A program made the position numbers and the translations under genes. Below, in pieces: positions 25,135 to 34,212 of a DNA stretch of 64,000 nt. Location of the stretch: NCBI GenBank assembly GCA_964451365.1, contig CAYVIB010000006.1, positions 62,001 through 126,000 on the forward strand, read 5' to 3'. The notes beneath the pieces are model-generated. The model was not told where the DNA came from. It worked only from the letters and a program-made list of their open reading frames with translations, and did not search any database. The DNA comes from CAYVIB01 sp964451365 (GTDB taxonomy: Bacteria; Pseudomonadota; Gammaproteobacteria; Pseudomonadales; Cellvibrionaceae). Position 1 is the stretch's first letter. Every line of letters begins with the position of its first letter.

Positions 25135-25898
25135 ACAGCGTCGATATCCAAATACTTTCGGCATACATGGATTCCGAACTGACTCCGTTCGAGAAAGAAA
25201 ATGTCGAGCAACGGCTTGCCGATGATCCCGTATTTTGGGATCTGTTGCAAAAATTGCGGCAACAGGATTTGTGCTTGCGCGACGCCGTATCCGAAATTGA
25301 AAAAACGCCCCTGCCCGCGTCGCTGGCAAACCTGCTCACTTCACCGGCCAATGACGATTCAAATCCCGACAATCCTGGCAATGTCGTATCGCTTCCCAAG
25401 GGACAAACCCGGCGCGCGAAATTTTTCTCCGCGCTTCGTTTTCCCGCTGTCGCGGCAGCCGTGGTACTGGCATCCCTGTTGGTAGTCAAGCAAACATCCG
25501 ATGATACCGTGGATGTTTCTCCAAGCGTCGCGCAGAACCCGCAGGTGCCCATTCATATTTCCCAGGCGCTCAGCAGTATTGTCGCCGGCACGACCCTGCA
25601 TCTGGAGAGCGGCAAAGTGACGGAAATCCTCGCTTATATGCGTAAGGACGGCACACTGTGCAAACACTATACAGAAAGAAACAAGAACGTTTCCTATGAG
25701 GCGGTTTCCTGCTACGAAAAAGGCAACTGGATCAATCCGGTGGCTACCGCCGCCGTATTTCCATCGTTATCCGGAGATCAGTACGCACCGGCAGCGGGTA
25801 GTAACTCAACCGTAAATAAATACATTGAGAATACAATCGACGGAACGTCCCTCACCATTGAGCAGGAACGGGTCATGATGGATTTGAAGTTGAAGTAA
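25131..25898 (+). CDS. Membrane-anchored anti-sigma factor
   Basis: This 255-residue protein has an N-terminal anti-sigma domain (residues 1-60, ILSAYMDSELTPFEKENVEQRLADDP) without the zinc-binding HxxxCxxC motif. A proline/asparagine-rich linker, one membrane helix at about 103-119 and a periplasmic domain of about 130 residues follow. The periplasmic part has two cysteines (GTLCKHY and AVSCYEKGNW), spaced like the C-terminal domain of 17-kDa/RT0821-type surface antigens; that likeness is tentative. It is translationally coupled to the sigma gene (ATGA). It should hold the sigma factor at the inner membrane until an envelope signal, perhaps proteolytic or redox, releases it. Confidence 0.9.
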   Translation: MNSVDIQILSAYMDSELTPFEKENVEQRLADDPVFWDLLQKLRQQDLCLRDAVSEIEKTPLPASLANLLTSPANDDSNPDNPGNVVSLPKGQTRRAKFFSALRFPAVAAAVVLASLLVVKQTSDDTVDVSPSVAQNPQVPIHISQALSSIVAGTTLHLESGKVTEILAYMRKDGTLCKHYTERNKNVSYEAVSCYEKGNWINPVATAAVFPSLSGDQYAPAAGSNSTVNKYIENTIDGTSLTIEQERVMMDLKLK

Positions 25899-25918
25899 AT
25901 GAAATTAGCCGGATTTTT

Positions 25919-25948
25919 AAAAGCGCGTTTTAATACGCGCTTTTTTTT
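25919..25948 (+). terminator. Intrinsic terminator of the sigma/anti-sigma operon
   Basis: AAGCGCGT (25921-25928), a 6-nt loop and ACGCGCTT (25935-25942), with extra A/T pairs, followed by a run of T. It lies 20 bp after the anti-sigma stop. Confidence 0.9.
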
Positions 25949-26060
25949 ACACTAAAGTTTTTAACCATACTGACCGTGCTTTTATTCCCGGGATTCGTTC
26001 CGGCACGACGGCTCCCTGGGTTATTGTGGCGACTACGCGATTTTTATTAACCGGTTCCCG

Positions 26061-26537
26061 CTAACCGGATTTTTGGTAGGTTCCCATCAATTGAGCTTCG
26101 GCGATAACGCTACCTTTCATCGCGGCCAGAACCTCTGCCTTGGTGAGCCGCTGCAGATCCCGCAGTGTTTTATCCAGTGCATAAAGCTTGTGGTAGTAAC
26201 GGTGACGACCGATGGGGGGACAAGGGCCGCCGTAACCGGCCCGGTTCCAGTCATTGATGCCCTCTCCCACCCCGTCCGGTAGCGTTTCCGAATTGGCGCC
26301 TTCCGGCAACCCATCGATTTGCGGTGGGATGTTGAACAACACCCAATGAACCCAGGTTCTTTTGGGCTCAGCCGGGTCCGGAGCGTCCGGGTCGTCGACT
26401 ATCAGCACCAGGCTTTTTGCGTTTTCCGGCACGCCCTGCCAGTTCAACGGTGGAGATACATTCTCTCCCTCGCAGGTGTACCTGGTGGGTATGGCTTTTC
26501 CCTCCTCAAATGCGGAAGATTTAATATTCAACGCCAT
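26061..26537 (-). CDS. YbhB/YbcL-type PEBP (Raf kinase inhibitor-like) protein
   Basis: This 158-residue phosphatidylethanolamine-binding-protein family member has the conserved ligand-pocket motifs DDPDAPDP...WVHWVLFNIP and GYGGPCPPIGRHRYYHKLYALD, the latter at about residues 100-122. It has no signal peptide, so it is cytoplasmic. Length is normal for bacterial members. Bacterial roles are poorly known. It stands alone, with 96 bp to the RNA phosphodiesterase gene upstream, and could share that transcript. Confidence 0.94.
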   Translation of the reverse strand: MALNIKSSAFEEGKAIPTRYTCEGENVSPPLNWQGVPENAKSLVLIVDDPDAPDPAEPKRTWVHWVLFNIPPQIDGLPEGANSETLPDGVGEGINDWNRAGYGGPCPPIGRHRYYHKLYALDKTLRDLQRLTKAEVLAAMKGSVIAEAQLMGTYQKSG

Positions 26538-26633
26538 GTGGACCCCCTTGCAAATTTTTCAACGTTTTTTACAACGCCAGTAAAAAATACCACGCTATCG
26601 TGCCCGCAATTGCGATTGAACCCCTGACCTGGC

Positions 26634-27170
26634 TCAAACTACCGTCAATGGGAATACGCGTTCGAGCCGATAAACCGATGCATTATTAACCAGGGTGCTT
26701 GAGTAAAGGCCAAATTCGGTGATTTCGATGGGGTCGAACGCCGGGACAGCCTGGTTGAAAAACCTTTCCTTTAGGCTATCCGACGGGCTTTTTTTACACC
26801 GGGCGAGCGTAAGGTGGGGGGTATAATCCGCTGCCGCACCCGTCTCTCCAGCGCTATTCAACGCAGCGGAAATCTGTTGATGAAGCGCGACAAGTCTCTC
26901 GTGCCGCTGCACCTCCAGCCAAAGAATCGACCCGCCACCTCGCTTGTCGAATTTTCCCGGTCCCCCTATCTGCAAATTAAAACGGGCCACGCGGATCGGT
27001 TCCAGCCTTGCCGCTACGTCATCCACATCCGCCCGGCCGATAAAAACCAGGGTTACATGCAACTGCCGCGCCTCCACACAGCGAACGCCGTCGCCCGTCT
27101 CCGGCTGCAGGGCAACCAGCCGGTCCGCGGTTTGTTCCGGAATTGCCAGTGCGGTAAATAATCTCTGCAT
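26634..27170 (-). CDS. thpR: RNA 2',3'-cyclic phosphodiesterase
   Basis: This 178-residue 2H phosphoesterase of the LigT/ThpR type has the two catalytic HxTx motifs: HVTL (in LHVTLVFIG, about residue 39) and HLTL (in TPHLTLARCK, about residue 132). The N-terminus MQRLFTALAIPE is typical. It hydrolyses 2',3'-cyclic phosphodiester termini of RNA to 2'-phosphomonoesters. Length agrees with E. coli ThpR. It is cytoplasmic. It may be co-transcribed with the downstream PEBP gene. Confidence 0.92.
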   Translation of the reverse strand: MQRLFTALAIPEQTADRLVALQPETGDGVRCVEARQLHVTLVFIGRADVDDVAARLEPIRVARFNLQIGGPGKFDKRGGGSILWLEVQRHERLVALHQQISAALNSAGETGAAADYTPHLTLARCKKSPSDSLKERFFNQAVPAFDPIEITEFGLYSSTLVNNASVYRLERVFPLTVV

Positions 27171-27253
27171 TCGCCCCTCGTATTTCCAATAGCAAGCTTC
27201 ATGATCCCTCCGCTTTTCAGAAACAGCCAGATTTATTTACAGACCATTTTTTG

Positions 27254-27276
27254 GCCCGCGCTCGGGCTTGTTTTTT
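27254..27276 (+). terminator. Possible orphan terminator upstream of the CheB-CheR kinase
   Basis: GCCCG-CGCT-CGGGC is followed by TTGTTTTTTG on the plus strand. No plus-strand gene precedes it, so it could be a leader attenuator or the end of a short transcript. The stem is only 5 bp. Confidence 0.3.
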
Positions 27277-27404
27277 GCTTACAAAATTTCCGAAATTTTA
27301 ATAATTGATCCGACGCTCCCCCATCCATCAAAGCGCTGTCCGAGAAAAGCCCCTCTGTTGCGTTGCTGGACTATCAAAAGAGCTGGTAATAGAAATAAAC
27401 TGGA

Positions 27405-30400
27405 ATGACTGACAAAACAAATTCAGCCGCCGACGCACCTGTTACACCTTCGATAGATTTTTCCATTGTGGGTATTGGCGCCTCTGCCGGGGGCCTTGAG
27501 TCACTCGAGCGTTTTTTTGCTGTGATGCCCGCCGAACCGGGCATGGCCTTTGTGATCATACAGCACCTCTCTCCCGATTTCCGGAGCATGATGAATGAGT
27601 TGTTGTCGCGCCACAGCCAGATACCGGTACAAACAGTGGAACACGACACCCCCATTCGGGCCAATCAAATCTACTTGCTGCCACCACGCAAGGAGATGAC
27701 CATCGAGTCGGGCCGGCTGTTACTGGCGGATAAGGATTCCAGCCGCGCCATGACACTCCCCATCGACCTGTTTTTCCATTCGTTGGCCACCGAAGCCGGA
27801 AGCCAGGCAGTGGCTGTTGTGTTGTCCGGCAGCGGCACTGACGGCTCGCGAGGCATTAGCGAGATTAAGCGCAAAGGCGGCAAGGTCCTTACCGAAAGCG
27901 CCGAAAGCGCCAAATTCACTGGCATGCCGTTAAGTGCTTTGGCCACCGGCCTGGTGGATTTCACCGGTACCCCCGCGGAACTGGCGAATTATCTGGCAGG
28001 TGGCCAATCGACCCCGGGCAACGGACAGAATAATGCCGATAAAACCATATCGGAACTGCCCACCGATGGCATCCTTCACCTCCTGCGCAGTCAGTACGGC
28101 CTCGATTTTTCTCTCTATAAGCGCACTACGGTACACCGGCGCATTCTGCGGCGCATGGCGGTGTGCGAAACAGACAGCCTTGGCGACTACCTCGACAGGT
28201 TGCGTATCGATTCCAACGAACTCACCCTGCTTTATAACGATCTGCTGATCGGCGTCACCAGCTTCTTTCGCGATCCGGAGGCGTTCGATATTCTTGAGGA
28301 ACGGGTGATCCCGGACCTGCTGGATGGGGTTCCGCCATCGGAGGAAATCCGCCTATGGGTAGCCGGCTGCGCCACCGGGGAAGAGGCCTACTCGCTCGCC
28401 ATCCTCCTGTTTGAGCTACTGAGCAACGCCGACCGGCCGGTGAATTTCAAAATTCTCGCCACTGATGTACACCGCGAATCCCTGGAACTCGGGAGCATGG
28501 GCATCTACAGCGAGGAGCAGCTGCTTCATGTAAACACGCACCGCAGGGACCGCTTCTTTACCAGGCTTGCCGACAATCGCTACCAGATATCCACGGACCT
28601 GCGCCAGCGCATTGTGTTCGCGCCACACAATGCCACCCAGGACGCGCCGTTTACCAAAATGCATCTGATCACATGCCGGAATCTCCTGATTTACCTGACC
28701 CCGGACGCGCAGAAGACAGTGCTGTCCCTGTTCCACTTCGGCCTCGCCCCGTCGGGTATCCTTTTCCTCGGCTCCAGTGAAACCACCGGTGTATTCGCCC
28801 ACGAATTCGACACGATCGACGAACACTGGAAAATCTACCGCAAGCGGCGCAACGTGCGCCTGCTTGACCCCCTGCGCCTGCCAATTGCCCGCAAGGCGAT
28901 AGGCCACACAACCCGAACGCTGACCTCCAACCGATCGCCATCAATGGCCGACCCCCCGCAGTTGCTGGCGGTATACGACCAATTGCTCGACCGCTTTATG
29001 CCGCCCGGCTTTCTGATCGACGAAAGACACATGCTTATAGACAGCTTCAACGGCGCGGAACGATACCTGAGCATCAAGCGTCGGCGCCCCTCCAACAGTA
29101 TCCACGAACTCCTGGTAGACGACCTGCGCATTGCCGTTACCAGCGCCCTGCAACGAGCGCTTGGGGGGGGAAACAAAATTCGCTATACCGGCATTCCGGT
29201 TGAATTTCCGGAGAACAAAGCGCTGGTGGCCATTGTCGCGGAAGCGCTGGCGGTACCCCGCGGCGGCAAACATATATTGATTACTATTGAAGAACAGCAC
29301 GACCTGAAGCCCGCACTCGACAGTAACAACATTGAAGATTCATTTTCCACCTCGCGCGATCAGGCAGCCGAGCACTCCTACAATGTGATGAAGTCCGAAC
29401 TGGCCTATACCCGCGAGTCCCTGCAATCGGTCATCGAGGAGCATCAAACCAGCAACGAAGAACTGCAGGCGGCCAATGAGGAACTGGTGGCCAGCAACGA
29501 GGAGCTGCAGAGCACCAACGAGGAACTGCACTCGGTCAACGAAGAGCTCTACACCGTTAACAGCGAGTACCAAAAGAAAATCCTCGAGTTGCGCGAGCTT
29601 AACAACGATATGCAACACCTGCTCGAAGGCTTGGATATAGGTATCCTGTTTCTCGACCGCAAGCTGCGCATTCGCAAGTTCACGCCCCGGATGGCCGATA
29701 TCTTTCACATCCGGCCCGGGGATACGGGCCGCAATATCCAACATTTTTCCCACGAGTTGCAACGCCCCACACTGCTGGAAGAACTGGAGCGTGTAATTGG
29801 CGATGGCAAGACGGTGGAAGATGAAGTCTGCGATCGTTCCGGCACCACGTTCTTCCTTCGCATTATTCCCTACCGCCCCTTCTCCGACCCGGACGGCGGC
29901 ATGGATTCTGAGCGCTCGTTGCCGGTGGAATCCAGGCGCGAGCCGGTCGAGGGGGTGATGCTCTCACTGACGGATATTTCCACCCTGGATCACGCCCGGG
30001 CTCGCATTCAGCAGCTGTCCGCCATTGTGGAGTCATCCAACGACGCCATTTTCCGCAAGGACCTGGACGGTGTGATTACCACCTGGAACCAAGGGGCGAC
30101 GCGTCTATACGGCTATACGGCGGATGAAATCATAGGTCGCAACGTGCGCGTGCTCGCGCCACCGGGACTCGAGAGCCAGGTGGATATTTTTATGGCGTCC
30201 ATCCGCCGGGGGGATCGCGTCGATGCAGTGGAAACCATACGCGCCCACAAAAACGGTCAGCTGCTGGATATCTCAGTCACCATCTCTCCGATTGTCAATC
30301 GCGATAACGTTATTACGGGCGCATCGGTTATCGCGCGCGATATCACGGCGCTGAAGAAAACCCAGCGCGAATTGCAGGAGCGCGAAGCACGTATTCGCCT

Positions 30401-31874
30401 GCTGCTGGATTCCACCGCCGAAGCCATCTACGGCGTGGACCCTCACGGTACTTGCACATTCTGTAATCCCGCCTGCGTCAAGATGCTCGGCTATAACTCG
30501 CCCGAGGAGTTGATTGGCCAGCGCATTCACCAACTCATCCACCACACCCAACGGGATGGCACTGCCTATCCCGAGGAGGAATGTCCCATTCAGAGGGTAC
30601 TTAAAACAGGTATAGAGGCTTACTCGGATTCGGAAGTGCTTTTCCGGGCCGACGGTTCCAGCTTCCCGGTGGAATACTGGAGTCATCCGATCCGCCGCAA
30701 CGGCGTGATTGAGGGCGCGGTGGTTACTTTCCTGGACGCCACACTGCGCAAGAAAACCGAAGAGGAGTTACGGGTGAGTGCGGAACGGCGGGAGCATTTT
30801 CTCGCCATGCTTTCGCACGAGTTGCGCAACCCGCTCTCCGCTGTTCTCAGCGCCGCCAACCTGATGCAAGTCGAATCGCAGAATGCCGAAACACTGGAAA
30901 AGGCACGGTCGGTAATCGAACGGCAGAGCGGCCATATGGCGCGGCTTCTCGACGACCTGCTGGACGTGGCCCGAATTACTCGCGGCGGCATTGAACTGTG
31001 CCGGGAAGACATGGACCTCCACGACCCCATTCAACTGGCGCTGGAAGCCGTCGAACCACTCCTGTCATTAAAGAAAACCTGCCTGCTGCTCGAGGTGGAA
31101 GATGGTCCCCTGCCGGTTCGCGGCGACCGGGCACGCCTGCAACAGGTTGTCGGCAACTTGCTGACCAATGCCATCAAATATTCACACGAAGGCAGCCGCG
31201 TTATTTTATCCGCCCAAACCGATGGTGACCGTATCGTTATTTCCGTCAAGGACCATGGCTTTGGCATCAGCGCCGAGCTGTTGCCGAAAATATTCGAGCT
31301 GTTTGTGCAGAACGAACAAGGCCTCGCCCGTTCGGACGGTGGGCTGGGCGTGGGCCTGGCGCTGGTACGCCAGTTGGTGGAAATGCACAGCGGCAGTGTG
31401 GAAGCCCATAGCGATGGCGAAAATAAGGGAAGCGAATTCCGGGTAATACTGCCACGCCACGAATTCATGCCCAAAGAATTGGATAAAGGCTCGCCTGAGC
31501 CCGGCGCAAACCCCGGTAGAATAGTTATCGTCGAAGACCAGGACGATGCCCGCGAAATACTCCAACACCTGCTCAAAGCCAAGGGCTACACCGTATTCGA
31601 AGCGAAAAACGGCGAGGAAGCGGTGGAGGTGATTGAACGGGTGAAACCGGACATGGCCCTTATCGACATCGGCCTGCCGGCGCTTGACGGTTTCGCCGTG
31701 GCGAAGCGCCTGCGCCAGAACCGGTCGCTTGACGACGTCGTATTAGTTGCACTGACCGGCTACGGTACCGCAACGGACATCGAAGCCGCGCGTCAGGCCG
31801 GGTTTAACGAACACCTGACCAAACCCGTTGACTTACGGCGAATAGAGATCGTGCTGGCACATCGGGGCGAATAA
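27405..31874 (+). CDS. Giant CheB-CheR-PAS hybrid histidine kinase with C-terminal receiver
   Basis: This is a 1489-residue soluble sensor. CheB methylesterase (20-210) keeps the triad S27 (GASAGG), H54 (IQHLS) and D146 (GSGTDG). CheR methyltransferase (about 215-480) has the SAM motif VAGCATGEEAYS. A coiled coil (about 655-735, repeated NEEL) follows, then about three PAS domains, a DHp with H1138 (SHELRNPL), an ATPase with N (LLTNAIKY) and G (GLGVGLAL) boxes, and a receiver with D1421. No membrane segment or separate receptor is apparent, and no chemoreceptor genes are adjacent. Such CheB-CheR-kinase fusions are known in proteobacteria; whether the methylation domains act on self or on receptors is unknown. 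The start has only a weak ribosome-binding site. Confidence 0.94.
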   Translation: MTDKTNSAADAPVTPSIDFSIVGIGASAGGLESLERFFAVMPAEPGMAFVIIQHLSPDFRSMMNELLSRHSQIPVQTVEHDTPIRANQIYLLPPRKEMTIESGRLLLADKDSSRAMTLPIDLFFHSLATEAGSQAVAVVLSGSGTDGSRGISEIKRKGGKVLTESAESAKFTGMPLSALATGLVDFTGTPAELANYLAGGQSTPGNGQNNADKTISELPTDGILHLLRSQYGLDFSLYKRTTVHRRILRRMAVCETDSLGDYLDRLRIDSNELTLLYNDLLIGVTSFFRDPEAFDILEERVIPDLLDGVPPSEEIRLWVAGCATGEEAYSLAILLFELLSNADRPVNFKILATDVHRESLELGSMGIYSEEQLLHVNTHRRDRFFTRLADNRYQISTDLRQRIVFAPHNATQDAPFTKMHLITCRNLLIYLTPDAQKTVLSLFHFGLAPSGILFLGSSETTGVFAHEFDTIDEHWKIYRKRRNVRLLDPLRLPIARKAIGHTTRTLTSNRSPSMADPPQLLAVYDQLLDRFMPPGFLIDERHMLIDSFNGAERYLSIKRRRPSNSIHELLVDDLRIAVTSALQRALGGGNKIRYTGIPVEFPENKALVAIVAEALAVPRGGKHILITIEEQHDLKPALDSNNIEDSFSTSRDQAAEHSYNVMKSELAYTRESLQSVIEEHQTSNEELQAANEELVASNEELQSTNEELHSVNEELYTVNSEYQKKILELRELNNDMQHLLEGLDIGILFLDRKLRIRKFTPRMADIFHIRPGDTGRNIQHFSHELQRPTLLEELERVIGDGKTVEDEVCDRSGTTFFLRIIPYRPFSDPDGGMDSERSLPVESRREPVEGVMLSLTDISTLDHARARIQQLSAIVESSNDAIFRKDLDGVITTWNQGATRLYGYTADEIIGRNVRVLAPPGLESQVDIFMASIRRGDRVDAVETIRAHKNGQLLDISVTISPIVNRDNVITGASVIARDITALKKTQRELQEREARIRLLLDSTAEAIYGVDPHGTCTFCNPACVKMLGYNSPEELIGQRIHQLIHHTQRDGTAYPEEECPIQRVLKTGIEAYSDSEVLFRADGSSFPVEYWSHPIRRNGVIEGAVVTFLDATLRKKTEEELRVSAERREHFLAMLSHELRNPLSAVLSAANLMQVESQNAETLEKARSVIERQSGHMARLLDDLLDVARITRGGIELCREDMDLHDPIQLALEAVEPLLSLKKTCLLLEVEDGPLPVRGDRARLQQVVGNLLTNAIKYSHEGSRVILSAQTDGDRIVISVKDHGFGISAELLPKIFELFVQNEQGLARSDGGLGVGLALVRQLVEMHSGSVEAHSDGENKGSEFRVILPRHEFMPKELDKGSPEPGANPGRIVIVEDQDDAREILQHLLKAKGYTVFEAKNGEEAVEVIERVKPDMALIDIGLPALDGFAVAKRLRQNRSLDDVVLVALTGYGTATDIEAARQAGFNEHLTKPVDLRRIEIVLAHRGE

Positions 31875-31885
31875 AAATACCTACC

Positions 31886-31907
31886 GCAAAACGCCGTCTT
31901 GTTTTGC
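31886..31907. terminator. Weak hairpin between converging kinase and pseudokinase genes
   Basis: GCAAAAC-8 nt-GTTTTGC forms a 7-bp stem 12 bp after the CheB-CheR kinase stop. There is no clean T-run on either strand, so termination activity is uncertain. Confidence 0.3.
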
Positions 31908-32004
31908 CACTTCGCGTTTGTACCTCTAGAAAAAATGCGCCCCTAACAACAGTAAAGTGTTAACCGTGTGACCGGCTTGTACCTGGGCAATGAGGAGGGA
32001 TAAA

Positions 32005-34128
32005 TCAATGTAACGTCGCCCAGTATTTTACAATGGAAGACACGCTTTTAAAGGGGTTGGATATTTCCACATAGTCATCCAGCCCCACCTCGTAAACCGA
32101 GGGTCCGCGGGCCAGCAAACTGGTGGAACCGAAGCCCAGTATCGGCACAAACCCATCAACCACCTGGTCAATTTCATAGCCGCGAACCAGCGAAATAATA
32201 TCGGTCATATCATCGTTGCTTTCGCAATCCAGTAATATCACGTCAGGTATGCCAACTTTGATGGCGTCCAGCAACTGCCTCTTGTCGGATACAAACGCCA
32301 TCTTGAAATCCATGCCCTGCAGTTTTTGCAGAATTTTGCCTTCGGTATTGTCGTGCTGGCTGAACAGAATTAAATCCAGCTCCTGTGCCGGCCCGAAATC
32401 CGTCTCGCCCGACTGGGCTTTACCTTCCGTGTCAATCCCGTACACCTCGTGGAACGCCGACTCCAATTCAAACAGCCCGGAGGGCTTATCCACCAGGTGA
32501 ACGCGCTCACTTATCTTAAAACCGATATCCTGCAACCGCGCCTGCTGCAGCCTGGAAGCGGCAACAAGTTGATGTACATAGCGCAACTCGGTATGTTCCA
32601 TCAGCTGCAGGTGAAATTCCAGTGATTCGTCGTTACCGGATTCGACACTGTACAGCACGCTTTCGATAGGCTTGCCGGAGCGATAGCTGTTTAACAACAC
32701 CTGCACTGCCCTGCGAAACTGGGTTTCCGTAATCACGTTAAAACCCAATGACTCCAGTTCCTGCCGCTTGACATCCACTATGCGGGGATTGTTGTGAATC
32801 AGTAAAACACTGTGCCCCCCGAACGAGTTCCGGTGAAAGTCCAGGCGACTGGACACACTGGTCAACTCCATTTTTGCACTGAAGCGAATCTGCGACCCAT
32901 GGTTGGCAACGTCAACTATTTCCAGGTTGCCATCCATCAGTTCCGCCAGGCCCTTGGATACCACGAAAGCCATATTCGGTTTGGCATTTTGCAATTGATC
33001 GCGAATAAAGAAGCGCTTTCTCTGGCTATCGCCGATTCGCGACATATTGATGAAAATTTCCCCTGCTGTTTCATATTCGCGCAGGAACTCCACCTCCACC
33101 ATGACCGCGCCGCTTTCCATATCGCGAAATATCAACTCCAGCATATTCTTAACAATTTGCGCAAACCGGGTGGCATCACCCCTGAGCCGCATTGGCAGCG
33201 TTGGCGACAATGAAGTTTCCACATAAATGCCACGGCTTTCCGATTCATCAACAAATTCCGCCACCAGGTATTGCAGTTCGTGGCGGACGTTGAACACGCG
33301 CTTTTCAAGTTGCATCTCCTTGGAAAGCAGGCGGTTGAAGTCGCTGACCTGATCGAACAGCGAAAATATCGCTTCACTGGTGAGTTCGCTGGAGCCGTTT
33401 TTATCTTCGACGACCTTGAGGAGGTCGGACTGCAAGTGCCATAAAAATTCAGAACTGAGTTTAACGCTCGCGCGGGTATCCTTTTTCTCTTCTTCCAGCG
33501 AGCGGGTTTTGCGTGAAAGCGCATAGGACGCTTCCAGTCCCTCCCAGTAGCTTTCCGACATCAACCGGCACTGATGGGATAAAACCAGGAAAAATACCAA
33601 CAACAGTACGCCGTACAAATAACCATTGTAATTTGCGGTAAGTATCGCCGCCGCCGCCGCCGGCATCAGGCCAAAAAACTGGTAGTAGGCAAGAAATTTC
33701 TGGAATGGCGCAAAGGCATGCGCGGTGGTTGAGAAAAAAACCACGGTGTACAACCACAACAGCGGCGCTTCGTACTGCATTTCCAGTTCGAGCGTGACAT
33801 TAAAAAGAATAACACCCCACCAGAACGCCCCTGTCAGCGTGGCAATAAAGTAGCGGTTGCGCCACTTGGCCGGTGCCCGTGGATACAAGTGATCGAACCG
33901 GAACAACAAAAACCCCCGGACCAGGGTTATGATCAACAACCCTCCCGTGAGAATCAGGGTCATGTCCCAGTTTTCCTCGACATACTTACCGCCAGTCAGG
34001 CAGGCGAGATAGGCTAAAAAATTAAATACCAGACCCCGGCGGCTGTACTTCGCCATGCGGTTATCGGTTACGCGCATGATTTTGCGGTCTTTCTGGACTT
34101 TGCTGACCGGGTCGAAAAATTTGATCAT
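32005..34128 (-). CDS. Membrane pseudokinase: degenerate hybrid histidine kinase with degenerate receivers
   Basis: In this 707-residue protein, residues 30-190 hold five or six membrane helices. A DHp-like helix follows in which the phospho-histidine position is serine (SSEFLWHLQSDLL; S234 where SHE normally lies; H231 is three residues early). The ATPase-like domain has lost the N-box (KNMLELIFRD instead of NxxxNAxKF) and a recognisable DxGxG box. Two receiver-like domains follow. The last keeps an aspartate (D634 in ILLDCES) but lacks the conserved lysine (SNPF in place of TKPF). It is therefore probably a non-catalytic scaffold or signalling partner. It neighbours, convergently, the giant kinase and etfAB. 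Confidence 0.82.
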   Translation of the reverse strand: MIKFFDPVSKVQKDRKIMRVTDNRMAKYSRRGLVFNFLAYLACLTGGKYVEENWDMTLILTGGLLIITLVRGFLLFRFDHLYPRAPAKWRNRYFIATLTGAFWWGVILFNVTLELEMQYEAPLLWLYTVVFFSTTAHAFAPFQKFLAYYQFFGLMPAAAAAILTANYNGYLYGVLLLVFFLVLSHQCRLMSESYWEGLEASYALSRKTRSLEEEKKDTRASVKLSSEFLWHLQSDLLKVVEDKNGSSELTSEAIFSLFDQVSDFNRLLSKEMQLEKRVFNVRHELQYLVAEFVDESESRGIYVETSLSPTLPMRLRGDATRFAQIVKNMLELIFRDMESGAVMVEVEFLREYETAGEIFINMSRIGDSQRKRFFIRDQLQNAKPNMAFVVSKGLAELMDGNLEIVDVANHGSQIRFSAKMELTSVSSRLDFHRNSFGGHSVLLIHNNPRIVDVKRQELESLGFNVITETQFRRAVQVLLNSYRSGKPIESVLYSVESGNDESLEFHLQLMEHTELRYVHQLVAASRLQQARLQDIGFKISERVHLVDKPSGLFELESAFHEVYGIDTEGKAQSGETDFGPAQELDLILFSQHDNTEGKILQKLQGMDFKMAFVSDKRQLLDAIKVGIPDVILLDCESNDDMTDIISLVRGYEIDQVVDGFVPILGFGSTSLLARGPSVYEVGLDDYVEISNPFKSVSSIVKYWATLH

Positions 34129-34168
34129 AAGGCAGCGCTTCCGTTAACGCGGCTGGGGATGAGACATA

Positions 34169-34196
34169 ATAAAAAAGCGCGCGATAAACGCGCGCC
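34169..34196 (-). terminator. Intrinsic terminator of the etfBA operon
   Basis: On the minus strand: GCGCGCG-5 nt-CGCGCGC (34195-34177), then TTTTTTATT. It lies about 17 bp beyond the etfA stop. Confidence 0.9.
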
Positions 34197-34212
34197 TGTT
34201 TGATTCCTTACT

